Below the pieces are notes generated by a model, which had not been told where the DNA came from, searched no databases, and saw only the letters and a program-made list of their open reading frames with translations. From the NCBI GenBank assembly GCA_027492545.1, contig JAPUEL010000074.1:1-47131 (forward strand): a stretch of 47,131 bases of DNA. Direction: 5' to 3'. This DNA is from Propionibacteriaceae bacterium. GTDB taxonomy: Bacteria; Actinomycetota; Actinomycetes; Propionibacteriales; Propionibacteriaceae. Positions 17,487 through 28,870 of this stretch are shown in pieces. Each line of letters starts with the position of its first letter. The stretch's first letter is position 1. A program made the position numbers and the translations under genes.

Positions 17487-18497
17487 TCATGCGCCCAGCA
17501 ACCCTGCGATTACCCTGGCCGGCTCCTCAGCCGCCGCGAGGGCGCGGGTCGGCTCGCCACCCCATCGACCGATGCCGTAACGCGCCCACACCTCGAGTAG
17601 CCACGACGGAGGCTCGGGATGGACGCCCCAGGCGGGGCGCCCTTGCGCCGCCGCCTCGAGGATGCCGGTGGAGAAGATCGACACGACCGGCCGGGAAAGC
17701 TCGGCGAGCGGAAGCCCTGAGGCTTCGAACTCCACACCCGTGCGTCGCCACAATTCGTGCAGCGCCCGCGACACCATGTCGCGCTCACCGGGATGGGGCC
17801 GGTACTCCGCTTGGGTCATTCGGCAGAAGTGGGACGAGACTCGGGCGACGTCTAGCCGCGGCAGTTCGACCCCGTGCAGCTGACCCAGGAACACCGCCCG
17901 GCCGGAGCTCGCACTCAGAGGACGCTGCGCCGCCCGCCAGAGCAGTTGCGATCCCACCGTGTTGGTGGCGACGTCCGGACGCCCCTCGGCCCAGAAGCCG
18001 GCGTCCGCCTCGGACCATGCCAAGAGACGGCTGGCCTCGGGCAAGGGAGGGGCGAACGGTGTGAGGAGTCCGTGCTGAACGACGAGGAACTCGACGTCGC
18101 GCTGGCGGGCCCAGCCGTGGACGGGGAGCGACACCGAATCGAACGCCCCCGCCGAGAGAACGCGTCTGATCGTCGACGGCAACTCCGACAGGTGGGCGAG
18201 CGGCATGCTTGACCAGGCGCCCGGCAGCAGTCCCGCGGGGAGTGGGCCACGAGTGAGCACGGCCGCCGACCCGGCGTAGTAAGGAAGCGGTGCCAGGAGC
18301 GCTTCCACGGAGGTGCCCCGCGGCACGTCCAGCGCCACCAGCACGGAGGGGTCGCCGCCCCGTTGGTGGAGGACCAGTGACGGCGGGATCGATGGGCGAA
18401 CGCGCCGGACCACGGCGGCTTTGACGGCCCTGACCCGATGCCGGGACCGTTCCCACTCCGTCCAGTCCTCGACGCTGCGCGGATGGATCAGGCCCAC
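17487..18497 (-). CDS. Possible sialyltransferase-like capsule glycosyltransferase
   Basis: A 336-residue protein I cannot assign firmly. It has a GT-B look: VVQHGLLTPFAPPLPEASR mid-chain, RAVFLGQLHG opening a second domain, YRPHPGERDM, and SIFSTGILEAAAQGRPAWG. The HP pair followed about 50 residues later by a Ser/Thr motif resembles the bacterial sialyl motifs of polysialyl- and sialyltransferases, and also glycerophosphotransferases of the TagF type. With neuB and neuA nearby, transfer from CMP-nonulosonate is an attractive guess. GTG at 18497 overlaps the upstream gene by ten bases and has a GGAG site inside that gene. It ends the five-gene operon that starts at 22808. Confidence 0.5.
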   Translation of the reverse strand: MGLIHPRSVEDWTEWERSRHRVRAVKAAVVRRVRPSIPPSLVLHQRGGDPSVLVALDVPRGTSVEALLAPLPYYAGSAAVLTRGPLPAGLLPGAWSSMPLAHLSELPSTIRRVLSAGAFDSVSLPVHGWARQRDVEFLVVQHGLLTPFAPPLPEASRLLAWSEADAGFWAEGRPDVATNTVGSQLLWRAAQRPLSASSGRAVFLGQLHGVELPRLDVARVSSHFCRMTQAEYRPHPGERDMVSRALHELWRRTGVEFEASGLPLAELSRPVVSIFSTGILEAAAQGRPAWGVHPEPPSWLLEVWARYGIGRWGGEPTRALAAAEEPARVIAGLLGA

Positions 18498-19498
18498 AAC
18501 GACTCCAGACTCCGAGCCCGGTGGACGAACGTATGCTCCGATAGGGCGCGCTTCGCGCCGCGCTCACGGACGGACATCATCGCGCGAGGGTCAGAGACCG
18601 CGCGGCGGGACTGCTCAACAAGCGAATCGAGGTCGGTGAATACCAGCACCTCGCGCTCCGGCTCGAAGTACTCCTCAACCTCTGGCCTGTCGATGAGCTG
18701 CACCGCCCCCACTCCTGGCGCCTCGAAGGTACGCATGGTGAAGCCGTCCTGATCGCCATGGATGTTGACGGTGGCCAGCGAGTCGCGCATCACGCCCCAA
18801 GCCTCCTCCAGCGGGAGATCGCGGGCGTTGGCGAGGCGGGGCGTAGTCCACCGCCAGGTCCGGAGCCGATCAACCGGATGCGAGGACCAGTCGCGCCCGT
18901 ACGCCCGCACCGGAATGTCGGCGTCCGCCAAGCCCATGAGAAGCGTCTCCCGCTTCGGCAGCCGAGCGCCGACGAAGCTGATCTCCGGGCGCGGGCGCAT
19001 CGGAGGGAGGGGCCGGGTGGGGTCGTAGGCATTGGCCACATGCATCGTCGCGACCCCGAGACGGCGCAACCATTCCTCGTCGTGCCGGCTGTACGTCGCG
19101 ATCGGAGACAGTCTCAGCAGGTCGCTGGGGCTGTACTTCATCCGCCGGACCTCGTCGTACAGCCACAGCGCTCGACGGGCACCCGACTCGTCGACCGCCT
19201 GCCAGAAGTCCGACGTCAGGTCATCGCCTCGGATCACAAGCACGATATCGGGCCGGTGCTGACGCAGCGCCTTGATCGCGCGCTGCGAGACCACCTCCGG
19301 TGACTGCACGTGCATCCTGTCCCCGCGGAGACGGCCCACGAGTTCGAAGCGCACCTTGTTGAAGGCCTTCTCCGCAGGCGGGGCATCGTCGTAGCGGTGA
19401 GTGGAGACGTCGTAGCCCAGTTGGCGGAACGCCCCCTCGATCGACTTCCAGTAGCTGTGAAACTTGGGGCTGACGACCAGGAGCCTTCTCTGCGTCAC
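18488..19498 (-). CDS. CgeB-like GT-B glycosyltransferase
   Basis: A 336-residue protein resembling the CgeB/spore-maturation group of GT-B transferases. It starts RRLLVVSPKFHSYWKSIEGA, has an internal VLVIRGDDLTSDFW and ARRALWLYDEVRRM, then EISFVGARLPKRETLL at the start of the second domain. The end has VNIHGDQDGFTMRTFEAPG and QLIDRPEVEEYFEPE, which match the C-terminal Glyco_trans_1_2 segment. GTG at 19498 follows a GGGTGA site, four bases after the acyltransferase stop. It is the fourth gene of the operon. Acceptor and donor are unknown; decoration of the polysaccharide is the likely role. Confidence 0.75.
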   Translation of the reverse strand: MTQRRLLVVSPKFHSYWKSIEGAFRQLGYDVSTHRYDDAPPAEKAFNKVRFELVGRLRGDRMHVQSPEVVSQRAIKALRQHRPDIVLVIRGDDLTSDFWQAVDESGARRALWLYDEVRRMKYSPSDLLRLSPIATYSRHDEEWLRRLGVATMHVANAYDPTRPLPPMRPRPEISFVGARLPKRETLLMGLADADIPVRAYGRDWSSHPVDRLRTWRWTTPRLANARDLPLEEAWGVMRDSLATVNIHGDQDGFTMRTFEAPGVGAVQLIDRPEVEEYFEPEREVLVFTDLDSLVEQSRRAVSDPRAMMSVRERGAKRALSEHTFVHRARSLESLWA

Positions 19499-19502
19499 GC
19501 GT

Positions 19503-20036
19503 TCACCCGATCACCCTGGCCGGTACGCCACCGACGATGGCACCGGCCGGCACGTCCTTCGTGACGACCGCACCTGCTCCTACAGTGGCCCCGTCACCGA
19601 TGCGCACTCCGCCGAGCACCACCACGTTCTGGCCGACGAACACCCGGTTCCCGATGACGACCGGACCGGTCCCGACGACCTCGTGTCGCGAGCCGCGGCC
19701 GTGGTCGGTGCTGGTGATCATCACGTTGTCCGCCATCACACAGTCCGATCCGATCGTGACGGGGTCAATGGAGTGCAGGTGCGTCCGGTGGCCGAAGTAG
19801 TTCCGGTCCCCGACGGTGAGTGCCGACTTCTCGCCTTCTGTCGCGAGCCACGCTCCGTCGCGGAAGAGCGTGTCCTGTCCGATCCTGATCCGCACAACAC
19901 CCTGGAGCATCAGGGGCGACATGATGACGCTCCCCCGGCCGAGATGGGCGAACGCCCGCCGGTAGACCACGTTCGCCAGCTGCCCGAAGCGGTAGCGCAA
20001 GCCTGGCAGCTTCTCGATGAGGAACACGGCGATCAC
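19503..20036 (-). CDS. Hexapeptide-repeat O-acyltransferase
   Basis: A 177-residue left-handed beta-helix acetyltransferase. Hexapeptide turns are visible through the C-terminal half ([47 protein letters not shown]), ending [15 protein letters not shown], the hallmark tail of CysE/WcaF-type enzymes. The presumed catalytic histidine is in TSTDHGRG. The start GTG at 20036 overlaps the stop of the upstream polymerase gene as GTGA. It probably uses acetyl-CoA to O-acetylate a polysaccharide sugar. Confidence 0.88.
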   Translation of the reverse strand: MIAVFLIEKLPGLRYRFGQLANVVYRRAFAHLGRGSVIMSPLMLQGVVRIRIGQDTLFRDGAWLATEGEKSALTVGDRNYFGHRTHLHSIDPVTIGSDCVMADNVMITSTDHGRGSRHEVVGTGPVVIGNRVFVGQNVVVLGGVRIGDGATVGAGAVVTKDVPAGAIVGGVPARVIG

Positions 20037-21262
20037 CCTTCCCCCCTCCTGACGACAGCCGGTTCGAGCGTATAGGCCGTTGGTTCGATCACGTCGTCGC
20101 CGGGCACCGCCGAGCCCTCGATCGGGGTGCTGTAGCGGGCGCGGAGCGCCAGGGCTAGCGCGATGAAGCCGCAACTGGTGAAGAACACCTCGCCCAACTT
20201 CCACGCACATACGAGCACGGCGACAAGCGCCGCCTCCGCCGCAACCGCCCCCCGACTGACCACCCGCGAGCTGAAGAGCCCTCCGGCAAAGACAACCCAC
20301 AGGGTGACGATGAACCCGAGCAGTACCACGCCGCCTTCGACGTAGAGGGCCGCGTAGGAGTCGTGGAACCACTGGCGTTGGATGTCGGTCAACCACACCC
20401 AGGCCTCGGTCAGTCCGCGGCCTTGCCACGGCGTCTGCTCGAGTTTCAGCGCGGTGGCCGCGTCCACCCGGGCACGGTAGGAGTCGGTGCCGGCGCGGTC
20501 GGCGAAGATGCCCGACCGGGCGAGGTTCTCCTCGGCGAACGCCAGCACTGCGATCAGTCCCCCGGCCAACGCGAGGCGCAGGGGCACGACCAGTCTGTTG
20601 CGCGCCCAGAACCAGACCAGGGCGGCCACAAAACCGGACATCGACGTGCGTGATCCGGTGAGGAGTAGGAGGGCGCCGATGACCAGCACCCAGAGGACCT
20701 TCCACAGCGTGCGACGCCAGAGGACGATGCCCAAGATGCCGAAGGTGGCGTACCACATGCCCGCCACGTTCTTGTCTCCAAGCCACCCCGTCAAGAACGG
20801 TGGGTAGGCGTCCGTCGTCAACCCGGCGTAGTAGGCGGCGGCATTGACCATGAGACCGACGCAGATACCCGTGACTGCCGAGTAGGCGTCGAACCGGCCC
20901 TCCACCAGCACCCAGACGAGGATGGCGAGGATTGCGAACCGCAGTGCCCGCTGCTGCCAGTCCACCCCCGCATCCTGTGAGACGACCGCCAAGTAGACCA
21001 GGAGCGCAGCGTAGGCACCAGCCAGCAGCGGCAGCCCGCGCATCTTGAGCTTCGGCGCCCTGGAGAAGCCGAGGGCGCCGATGACGAGCGTGAGGATCAC
21101 CCCGCCGGGGACTGGTCCGACGGGCACACGATCCAGCATGAAGAGCCCGAAGAGCAGGGCGTCGAGCGGGTACACCTGAGCCATCCAGCTCGAGGTGCGT
21201 TCGGCAAGGGTGACGCTGCGCCCCCGCTGGGGGGCGCCCTCGGGCGTCAGCTCAAGGAGCAT
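20033..21262 (-). CDS. O-antigen ligase/polymerase-like membrane protein
   Basis: A polytopic protein of 409 residues with about eleven membrane helices. The large periplasmic loop includes [16 protein letters not shown] and [15 protein letters not shown], where the GRG and H-x-x-Y/L pattern matches the Wzy_C domain (PF04932) of O-antigen ligases and polymerases. [16 protein letters not shown] precedes it, with the conserved SRT seen in this family. ATG at 21262 has an AGGTGA site and lies four bases after the BY-kinase stop. Located directly after the chain-length/kinase gene, it most likely polymerises the repeat units outside the membrane. Confidence 0.85.
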   Translation of the reverse strand: MLLELTPEGAPQRGRSVTLAERTSSWMAQVYPLDALLFGLFMLDRVPVGPVPGGVILTLVIGALGFSRAPKLKMRGLPLLAGAYAALLVYLAVVSQDAGVDWQQRALRFAILAILVWVLVEGRFDAYSAVTGICVGLMVNAAAYYAGLTTDAYPPFLTGWLGDKNVAGMWYATFGILGIVLWRRTLWKVLWVLVIGALLLLTGSRTSMSGFVAALVWFWARNRLVVPLRLALAGGLIAVLAFAEENLARSGIFADRAGTDSYRARVDAATALKLEQTPWQGRGLTEAWVWLTDIQRQWFHDSYAALYVEGGVVLLGFIVTLWVVFAGGLFSSRVVSRGAVAAEAALVAVLVCAWKLGEVFFTSCGFIALALALRARYSTPIEGSAVPGDDVIEPTAYTLEPAVVRRGEG

Positions 21263-21266
21263 CCCG

Positions 21267-22808
21267 TCACCTGGGCGCGCGACGGGCCGGGTGTCGCTCG
21301 GCCCTGCGTCCGATCCGCTCCAGGTTTCCGGAGTCCTCGATGGAGAGGGTTGGCCGTCCCTGCGCCACCACCGGGGTGGCGTCCTCGGGGGGCGCCTCCT
21401 GGTAGTAGTGCTGCGAGTACACCGACTGGTACTTGCCGCCGTAGCCGGCGCCGTACACCACATCCCCCATCGCCCTCTGCGGTGCCCGGTGCAGCACGGT
21501 GCCCAGGATTCGCCCGCCAACCTGATCAACGAGCTTGACGGCCATGCGCAGCTGTTCGCGTTGCGTCTTGCCGACGCGGGTGACGAACACGGCGCCGTCG
21601 GTGGCCGCGGACAGCAGTCCAGCATCGGTGACGGCGAGCATCGGGGGCGCGTCGATGATGACGAATGAGCTCCGCGACAACGACGAGATGAGCTCGCGCA
21701 TCCGCCGCGATCCGACCATCTCGCTGGGGTTGGCCGGCACCTTGCCGGAGGTCAGGATGCGCAGGTTGGGCTCACTGGTGCCCTGGAGGGCATCGTCGAC
21801 CGTGGCGTCACCGATCAGCACCTGCGACAACCCGACGGCAGCGTCGGAGCGGAAGATCTTGTGTTGCACCGGCTTGCGCAGGTCGGCGTCGATGAGCACC
21901 ACAGGCTGACCCGAGCGTGCGATGAGCACGGCCAGGAGCGACGCGATGGTGGACTTGCCCTCGCCGGGGTGGGCGGAGGTGACGACGATGGCTCGCGGTG
22001 GATGATCGACGTCCACGTAGCGCAGATTCGTCCGGAGCTGGCGCAGCGCCTCTCCGGTCAGCCCCAGAGCCGAGATACTCAAGGGCGCCCCCTCGCGCTG
22101 CTTGGCGAGTTCCTTGTTGTCGGGGATGACACCGAGAACGCTGTGCCCGGTCTCCTCCTCGACGTCCTTCATGGTGCGGACCCTGACGTCCAGCTTCACC
22201 CGCACCCACGAGAGGAGGGTGCCCAGGACGAGCCCGGCGCCGGTGCCGATGAGGAGCAGCCGGATCCAGTTCGGAGCGATCGGCTGCGCCGACGCGAACG
22301 CCGGCGTATACATGGCCAGTCGGACGGCCACGGTGTCAGGGTCGATGGCGGCGCCAGTCTCGCCCGGGGTGAGTGTCTCAAGATTCAGCGCCTCATCCGC
22401 CAACGCCTTCAGCGCGGCGTCCGCAAGGATGCGCGCGTTTTCACCGGATGAGCCTGTGGCCGCGACGTTGATGAGAGACGTCGCCCCGGCAACGCTTGCG
22501 CTGATCCCTCCGTTGCCGGCTTCCGGCCTGGCCTGGATCTCGGGGGATGCGAGCGCACGCTGACGCACCGCTGAAGTGGAGGCCAGCGCCGCGTAAGTCT
22601 CGGCGCGCTGCTGCGCAAGGGCGGTGCCGCTCATGGCCCCACCGACGGTGCTTGCGTCGCCTGCCACGACAATGCCGGTGGCGCTGGACTCGTACACCAC
22701 CGGCTGCAGGTAGGCGTAGCCAGCGGCCGCTGCGAGGCCGATCAGCGTCATCAGTGCAATGAGACGCACGTTGTGGCGTAGGAAACGGACGAATTCGAGC
22801 AGCGTCAC
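21267..22808 (-). CDS. Wzz/CpsC-CpsD fusion, chain-length protein and BY-kinase
   Basis: A 513-residue polysaccharide co-polymerase joined to a bacterial tyrosine kinase. The Wzz-like part has membrane helices near 14-34 and 181-201 around an extracytoplasmic loop. The kinase part has Walker A HPGEGKST (280-287), Walker A' VLIDADLRKP (304-313) and Walker B VIIDAPP (383-389). A tyrosine cluster follows, Y452, Y456, Y460, Y464, Y468 and Y469, the expected autophosphorylation tail. Such proteins set chain length through cycles of phosphorylation. GTG at 22808 is chosen because the first helix follows closely; longer in-frame starts reach into the divergent promoter. It is the first gene of a five-gene operon. 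No matching tyrosine phosphatase gene is seen here. Confidence 0.9.
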   Translation of the reverse strand: MTLLEFVRFLRHNVRLIALMTLIGLAAAAGYAYLQPVVYESSATGIVVAGDASTVGGAMSGTALAQQRAETYAALASTSAVRQRALASPEIQARPEAGNGGISASVAGATSLINVAATGSSGENARILADAALKALADEALNLETLTPGETGAAIDPDTVAVRLAMYTPAFASAQPIAPNWIRLLLIGTGAGLVLGTLLSWVRVKLDVRVRTMKDVEEETGHSVLGVIPDNKELAKQREGAPLSISALGLTGEALRQLRTNLRYVDVDHPPRAIVVTSAHPGEGKSTIASLLAVLIARSGQPVVLIDADLRKPVQHKIFRSDAAVGLSQVLIGDATVDDALQGTSEPNLRILTSGKVPANPSEMVGSRRMRELISSLSRSSFVIIDAPPMLAVTDAGLLSAATDGAVFVTRVGKTQREQLRMAVKLVDQVGGRILGTVLHRAPQRAMGDVVYGAGYGGKYQSVYSQHYYQEAPPEDATPVVAQGRPTLSIEDSGNLERIGRRAERHPARRAPR

Positions 22809-22856
22809 GTGGTACCCCCGGACGGTTGCGCGGGCGCTGTCCCCGCGGTCCACACG

Positions 22857-22925
22857 AGTATAGGCACCGGCGGGCGAGCACGCACCGCCGGCAGATTGGG
22901 TGCTACCACGGCCTGTCGCTAGAGT
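22857..22925. promoter_or_regulatory. Divergent promoters for the two assembly transcripts
   Basis: On the minus strand TATACT (22857-22862) is a near-consensus -10 box for the Wzz/BY-kinase operon, with only a weak -35. On the plus strand TTGGGT (22896-22901), 18 bases, then TAGAGT (22920-22925) forms a likely promoter for the sugar transferase gene at 22951. The two -10 boxes lie 57 bases apart, so a regulator bound between them could control chain initiation and chain length together. Confidence 0.5.
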
Positions 22926-22950
22926 GACGCCAGGGGGTGTGGGGACCGCT

Positions 22951-24369
22951 ATGCGCAGTTCGTATCGATGGACGCTTGTCGCTCTGGATACTGTCATCGT
23001 TGCCGGAGCGACGATCGTTGCCGTCGCGCTGCGCCAATGGCTCCCCTTCCTCCCCAGCGCCAACGATGCGGACAGGCTCGTCCTCCCCGTCGCCCCCTTC
23101 ATCGTGGTGGGATGGTTGATCGGATTGGCGCTGGGCGGCGCCTACCGTCCGCGCCATTGGGGGGTGGGGGTTCAGGAGTACCGGCAGGTCCTGAACTCAT
23201 CGGTGATGTTCCTCATGGCCCTCGGCTTCTCCGCCTTCATCCTCGGTTACCCCCTGTCGCGAGGGTTCGTCGCGATTCTCGTGGCGGTCGGGGTCCCTGC
23301 GCTTCTGATCGGGCGCGTGACACTACGTCGAATCCTGCAGCACTTCCGACGGATCGGTCGGCACTGCGTCCCCACCCTCGTCGTTGGAGACCAGGGTGCA
23401 GTTGAAGACGTCGTCGCCGTTCTACGACGCGAGACCTGGCTCGGATACACCCCCGTGGGGCTCGTGGCCAGCCCTGACGAGGACTCGGTGGAGGCGCTTC
23501 TCGGCGAGGTGCCAGAGGTCCCCGAAGTGGGAACCATGGACGACCTCATCTCTGTGATCGACAGGACGGGCGCCCAGGCGGTGATCTTCACCACCGGGTC
23601 GGTTCGGCGCGGCCGGGAGTTCAACGAGATGGCCCGCAAGCTGGAGGGGCACCGCGCCGAGATGATCGTGGTTCCCGCGATGACGGACGTCTCGAGCGAA
23701 CGGATTCACGTCACGCCTGTGGCGGGCCTGCCCCTCATGCATGTGGGCAAGCCGCAAGCGGAACGCTCGCTGAAGTTCACCAAGCGCGCCTTCGACCTGG
23801 TGGTCGCAACGGTCGTCCTGATCCTGCTCTCCCCTGTGCTCCTGGCTACCGCCCTGATCATCAAGCTGAGCGACGGCGGACCCGTCCTGTTCAGGCAGCG
23901 ACGCGTCGGTCGTGGCGGACAACCGTTCGAGGTCCTCAAGTTCCGCTCGATGGTCACCGATGCGGAACGGATCCGCCACGAGCAACTGGAGGAGGCCAAC
24001 GAGTCCGACGGCGTGCTGTTCAAAATCCGCGAGGACCCACGCATCACCCGGTTCGGCAGGTTCATCCGCCGCTTCTCGATCGACGAACTCCCCCAACTCG
24101 TCAACGTGTTGCGTGGAGAGATGAGCCTCATCGGCCCGCGGCCCGCCCTCGAGCGCGAGGTGCAGCAGTATAAGGTCCACGTGCGCCGCCGGCTGGACGT
24201 GCGCCCCGGGATGACGGGTCTCTGGCAGGTATCGGGCCGATCAGATCTGGACTGGGACGACACGGTCCGCCTCGACCTCTACTACGTGGACAACTGGTCC
24301 ATGATCCAGGACGTGGTGATCCTGCTGCGCACGTTCAAAGCCGTCGTCAGCTCCAACGGCGCCTACTGA
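22951..24369 (+). CDS. Undecaprenyl-phosphate sugar-1-phosphate transferase
   Basis: A 472-residue polyprenyl-phosphate glycosylphosphotransferase of the WbaP/WcaJ/CpsE family, which puts the first sugar on the lipid carrier. The N-terminal 110 residues contain four membrane helices, the middle (about 130-250) is a nucleotide-binding-like fold (LVVGDQGAVEDVVAVLRR), and the catalytic domain runs from KRAFDLVVA to the end. It includes FRQRRVGRGG, LKFRSM, RFSIDELPQLVNVLRG, LIGPRPALEREV and RPGMTGLWQVSGRSDL. ATG at 22951 has a GGGG-rich upstream region. It is divergent from the kinase operon and converges on rmlA. The first sugar is probably glucose or galactose, from family knowledge only. Confidence 0.92.
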   Translation: MRSSYRWTLVALDTVIVAGATIVAVALRQWLPFLPSANDADRLVLPVAPFIVVGWLIGLALGGAYRPRHWGVGVQEYRQVLNSSVMFLMALGFSAFILGYPLSRGFVAILVAVGVPALLIGRVTLRRILQHFRRIGRHCVPTLVVGDQGAVEDVVAVLRRETWLGYTPVGLVASPDEDSVEALLGEVPEVPEVGTMDDLISVIDRTGAQAVIFTTGSVRRGREFNEMARKLEGHRAEMIVVPAMTDVSSERIHVTPVAGLPLMHVGKPQAERSLKFTKRAFDLVVATVVLILLSPVLLATALIIKLSDGGPVLFRQRRVGRGGQPFEVLKFRSMVTDAERIRHEQLEEANESDGVLFKIREDPRITRFGRFIRRFSIDELPQLVNVLRGEMSLIGPRPALEREVQQYKVHVRRRLDVRPGMTGLWQVSGRSDLDWDDTVRLDLYYVDNWSMIQDVVILLRTFKAVVSSNGAY

Positions 24370-24375
24370 CCACCC

Positions 24376-26340
<1,965 letters not shown>

Positions 26341-26341
<1 letters not shown>

Positions 26342-27720
26342 TGCAGGGACCCCGCGTGGACACCACGGCGATCCCCGGCCTGCTGATCCTCACCCTCCCC
26401 CTGCACGGGGACCCGCGGGGCTGGTTCAAGGAGAACTGGCAGCGCGCGAAGATGACCGCCCTCGGGCTGCCGGACTTCGGCCCGGTGCAGCAGAACATGA
26501 GCTTCAACGCCCAGGCCGGCGTCACCCGCGGCATCCACGCCGAACCCTGGGACAAACTGGTCTCCGTCGCCACCGGGCTCGTGTTCGGCGCCTGGATGGA
26601 CCTGCGGGAAGGCGACACGTTCGGCACGGTCGTGACCTGCGAGATCGGCCCCGAGACCGCCGTGTTCACCCCCCGCGGCGTCGGCAACGCCTACCAGGCA
26701 CTCGAGGACACCACCTGCTACTCGTACTTGGTCAACGAGCACTGGTCGGCCGACGCGAAAGCCCAGTACACCTTCGCCAACCTGAACCACCCCGGCATCG
26801 CCTGGCCCCTCCCGCTCGACACCGCGATCGTCTCGGAGGCCGACCGCACCCACCCGCCACTCGACCAGGTCATCCCCATGCCCCGGCCCCGGCCCGTGGT
26901 CACCGGAGCCGACGGGCAACTCGGCCAAGCGCTGCGCCGCCTCCTGCCCGACGCCACCTTCCTCGGCCACGCCGAACTGGACCTCACCGACCCCGACGCC
27001 GTGGCCGGCCACCCCTGGGGCCAGGCCTCGGCGATCATCAACGCCGCCGCCTACACGAAAGTCGACGCCGCGGAAACCGACGGCCGTGCCGCCTGCTGGG
27101 CCGTCAACGTCACCGGCACCGCGCACCTCGTCGCCGCGGCCGCCCGCCACCGCCTCCCCCTGGTCCACATCTCCTCGGACTACGTCTTCGACGGCACGGC
27201 TGAGGTCCACGACGAGGACGAACCCTTCACCCCACTCAGCGCCTACGGCGCCTCCAAAGCCGCCGCCGACGCCCTCGTCGCCACCCTCCCCCGCCACTAC
27301 ATCCTGCGCACCAGCTGGGTCATCGGCGACGGCCCCAACTTCGTGCGCACCATGGCCCGCCTCGCCGACTCCGGGGTCAGCCCCGCCGTCGTCGACGACC
27401 AACACGGCCGCCTCACCTTCGCCGGTGACCTCGCCGCCGCCGCCCTCCACCTGCTGACCAGCCAGGCCCCCGCCGGCACCTACAACCTCACCTCCGACGG
27501 CGACCCGCTCACCTGGCACGACATCGCCAGCACCGTCTTCCACGCCCGCAACGCGACCGGCCGCGTCACCCCCACCGACACCGCGACCTTCACCGCAGGA
27601 AAGACCACCGCCCCACGCCCCCGCCACTCCACACTCGACCTCACCAAGATCACGGCCACCGGCTTCCAGCCCACCGACGGCACCGAAGCCCTCCGGCGCT
27701 ACCTCGACTCCCTGCCATGA
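26341..27720 (+). CDS. rmlCD: RmlC-RmlD fusion, rhamnose epimerase and reductase
   Basis: One 459-residue chain carries the last two steps of dTDP-L-rhamnose synthesis. Residues 1-180 are the cupin epimerase RmlC, with the catalytic RGIH (His66) and VFTPRGVGNAYQALED. Residues from about 185 are RmlD: VVTGADGQLGQALRRLLP, NAAAYTKVDAAE, ISSDYVFDGTAEV, YGASKAAADAL and YILRTSWVIGD. Such fusions are known in some actinobacteria. Codons are almost all C-ending here, more so than in rmlB. The start overlaps rmlB (TGATG) and the stop overlaps the nucleotidyltransferase gene (ATGA). Confidence 0.94.
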
Positions 27721-28610
27721 GCCTGGAGCCCTCCCTCAACGTCCGCCTGCGCCTCACCCATGGGGTGCTGCAGCGCGTCGCGGACAAGGCCGGCGCGGAC
27801 GTCCTCCACATCAAGGGACCGGCCGTGGCTCCGGAGCTCCTCGACAGACGCACCGTGCAGGACCCGGACGGGGACCGGACCGAGACCGTGGCGCGCAACA
27901 GCTCGGATGCGGACCTGCTCATCCGCCCGCAGCACGTGCGCCGCTTCCTCGACGAGGCCACCCGACACGGCTGGATCTTCAAGACCAGCTTCTCCACCAG
28001 CTCCGCGTTCGGCCACGCCATGAACATCTTCCATCCCACCCTCGGCAACGCCGACGTCCACCGCCACTTCCCCGGCCTCGCGCCGGAGGCGTTCGACGAG
28101 CTGTGGCGGGACCGCTCCACCGTCCTGCTCGGGCACGTGCCGTGCCCCACCCCCTCGGTGCCGGCGCAGCGCCTCGTCCTGCTCCTGCATTCGGCCCGGA
28201 GCGGGCCGCACCACCCTGACACGGACCGCGCGTGGGGTCGCGCAAGCGACGACGAGCGCGCCGAGGTGCTGGCCCTGGCGCGGCATCTGGGCGCCGAGAT
28301 CGGAGTGGCGGCGGCGGTGGGAGACCTGGAGGCCTTCAGCGATCACCCCGAGTACCTGCTGTGGAGGCACTTCCGCGACGGAAACCCGAGCCGCCTGGAC
28401 GAGTGGCGGGCGCGCTGGCGCTCCGCCACCACCCTCCCCAGGAAGGCCGCCGTCGTCCAGGGGCTGCTGTTCTTCGACCCGTCGCTCCTCGAGGCCGAAC
28501 TGGGGCATGCCCCCAGCCGCCGCGAGGTGGCTCAGCGTACGCTGCTGCGATGGAGACGACTGCTGGGCGAACTCGCCGCCCGTCGGCGCCCACGGAAGCG
28601 GGACCGATGA
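27717..28610 (+). CDS. Nucleotidyltransferase-like protein (PF14907 type)
   Basis: A 297-residue member of the uncharacterised nucleotidyltransferase family. It shows HIKGPAVAPELLDR with the conserved Lys33-Gly34 and, 30 residues on, NSSDADLLIRP with the metal-binding Asp64 and Asp66 of the polymerase-beta superfamily. The rest is alpha-helical and basic at the C-terminus. Relatives occur in RiPP clusters, including lasso-peptide clusters where a homologue accompanies an HPr-kinase-like enzyme, and near PqqD/HprK pairs of unknown job. It overlaps rmlCD and the PqqD-like gene as ATGA on both sides, so it is almost certainly co-translated. The substrate is unknown; a peptide or a sugar intermediate are both possible. 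Confidence 0.75.
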   Translation: MSLEPSLNVRLRLTHGVLQRVADKAGADVLHIKGPAVAPELLDRRTVQDPDGDRTETVARNSSDADLLIRPQHVRRFLDEATRHGWIFKTSFSTSSAFGHAMNIFHPTLGNADVHRHFPGLAPEAFDELWRDRSTVLLGHVPCPTPSVPAQRLVLLLHSARSGPHHPDTDRAWGRASDDERAEVLALARHLGAEIGVAAAVGDLEAFSDHPEYLLWRHFRDGNPSRLDEWRARWRSATTLPRKAAVVQGLLFFDPSLLEAELGHAPSRREVAQRTLLRWRRLLGELAARRRPRKRDR

Positions 28611-28870
28611 GGCACCGGCACCACCCGGACGTGGTCTGGGAGGACGACGAGGATCGCGTGATCGCCACCGCGCCCACCGTCGGGGAGGTGGTGATCCTCG
28701 ACGGCACCGCCGCCCTCATCTGGGACTGTCTCGACGGCGCCACCACCGAGCAGATCGTCCGCGACGTCAGCAACGCGACGGGGGCGCCGGATGCGGACAT
28801 CCACCCGCACGTCGTCTCGTACCTGGCGGATCTCGCGGCGAGGAAGCTGACGGTGTCGACAGATGACTGA
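28607..28870 (+). CDS. PqqD-like peptide-recognition protein 1
   Basis: An 87-residue protein with the PqqD winged-helix layout: an N-terminal strand pair (PDVVWEDDEDRVIATAP), then VVILDGTAALIWDCLDGATT, a helix IVRDVSNATG and a C-terminal helix HPHVVSYLADLAARKL. PqqD domains bind leader peptides of ribosomal peptides and hand them to modifying enzymes. The start ATG overlaps the stop of the nucleotidyltransferase gene, and the end overlaps the kinase-like gene by eight bases. No leader peptide gene has been found in the window. Confidence 0.75.
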   Translation: MRHRHHPDVVWEDDEDRVIATAPTVGEVVILDGTAALIWDCLDGATTEQIVRDVSNATGAPDADIHPHVVSYLADLAARKLTVSTDD

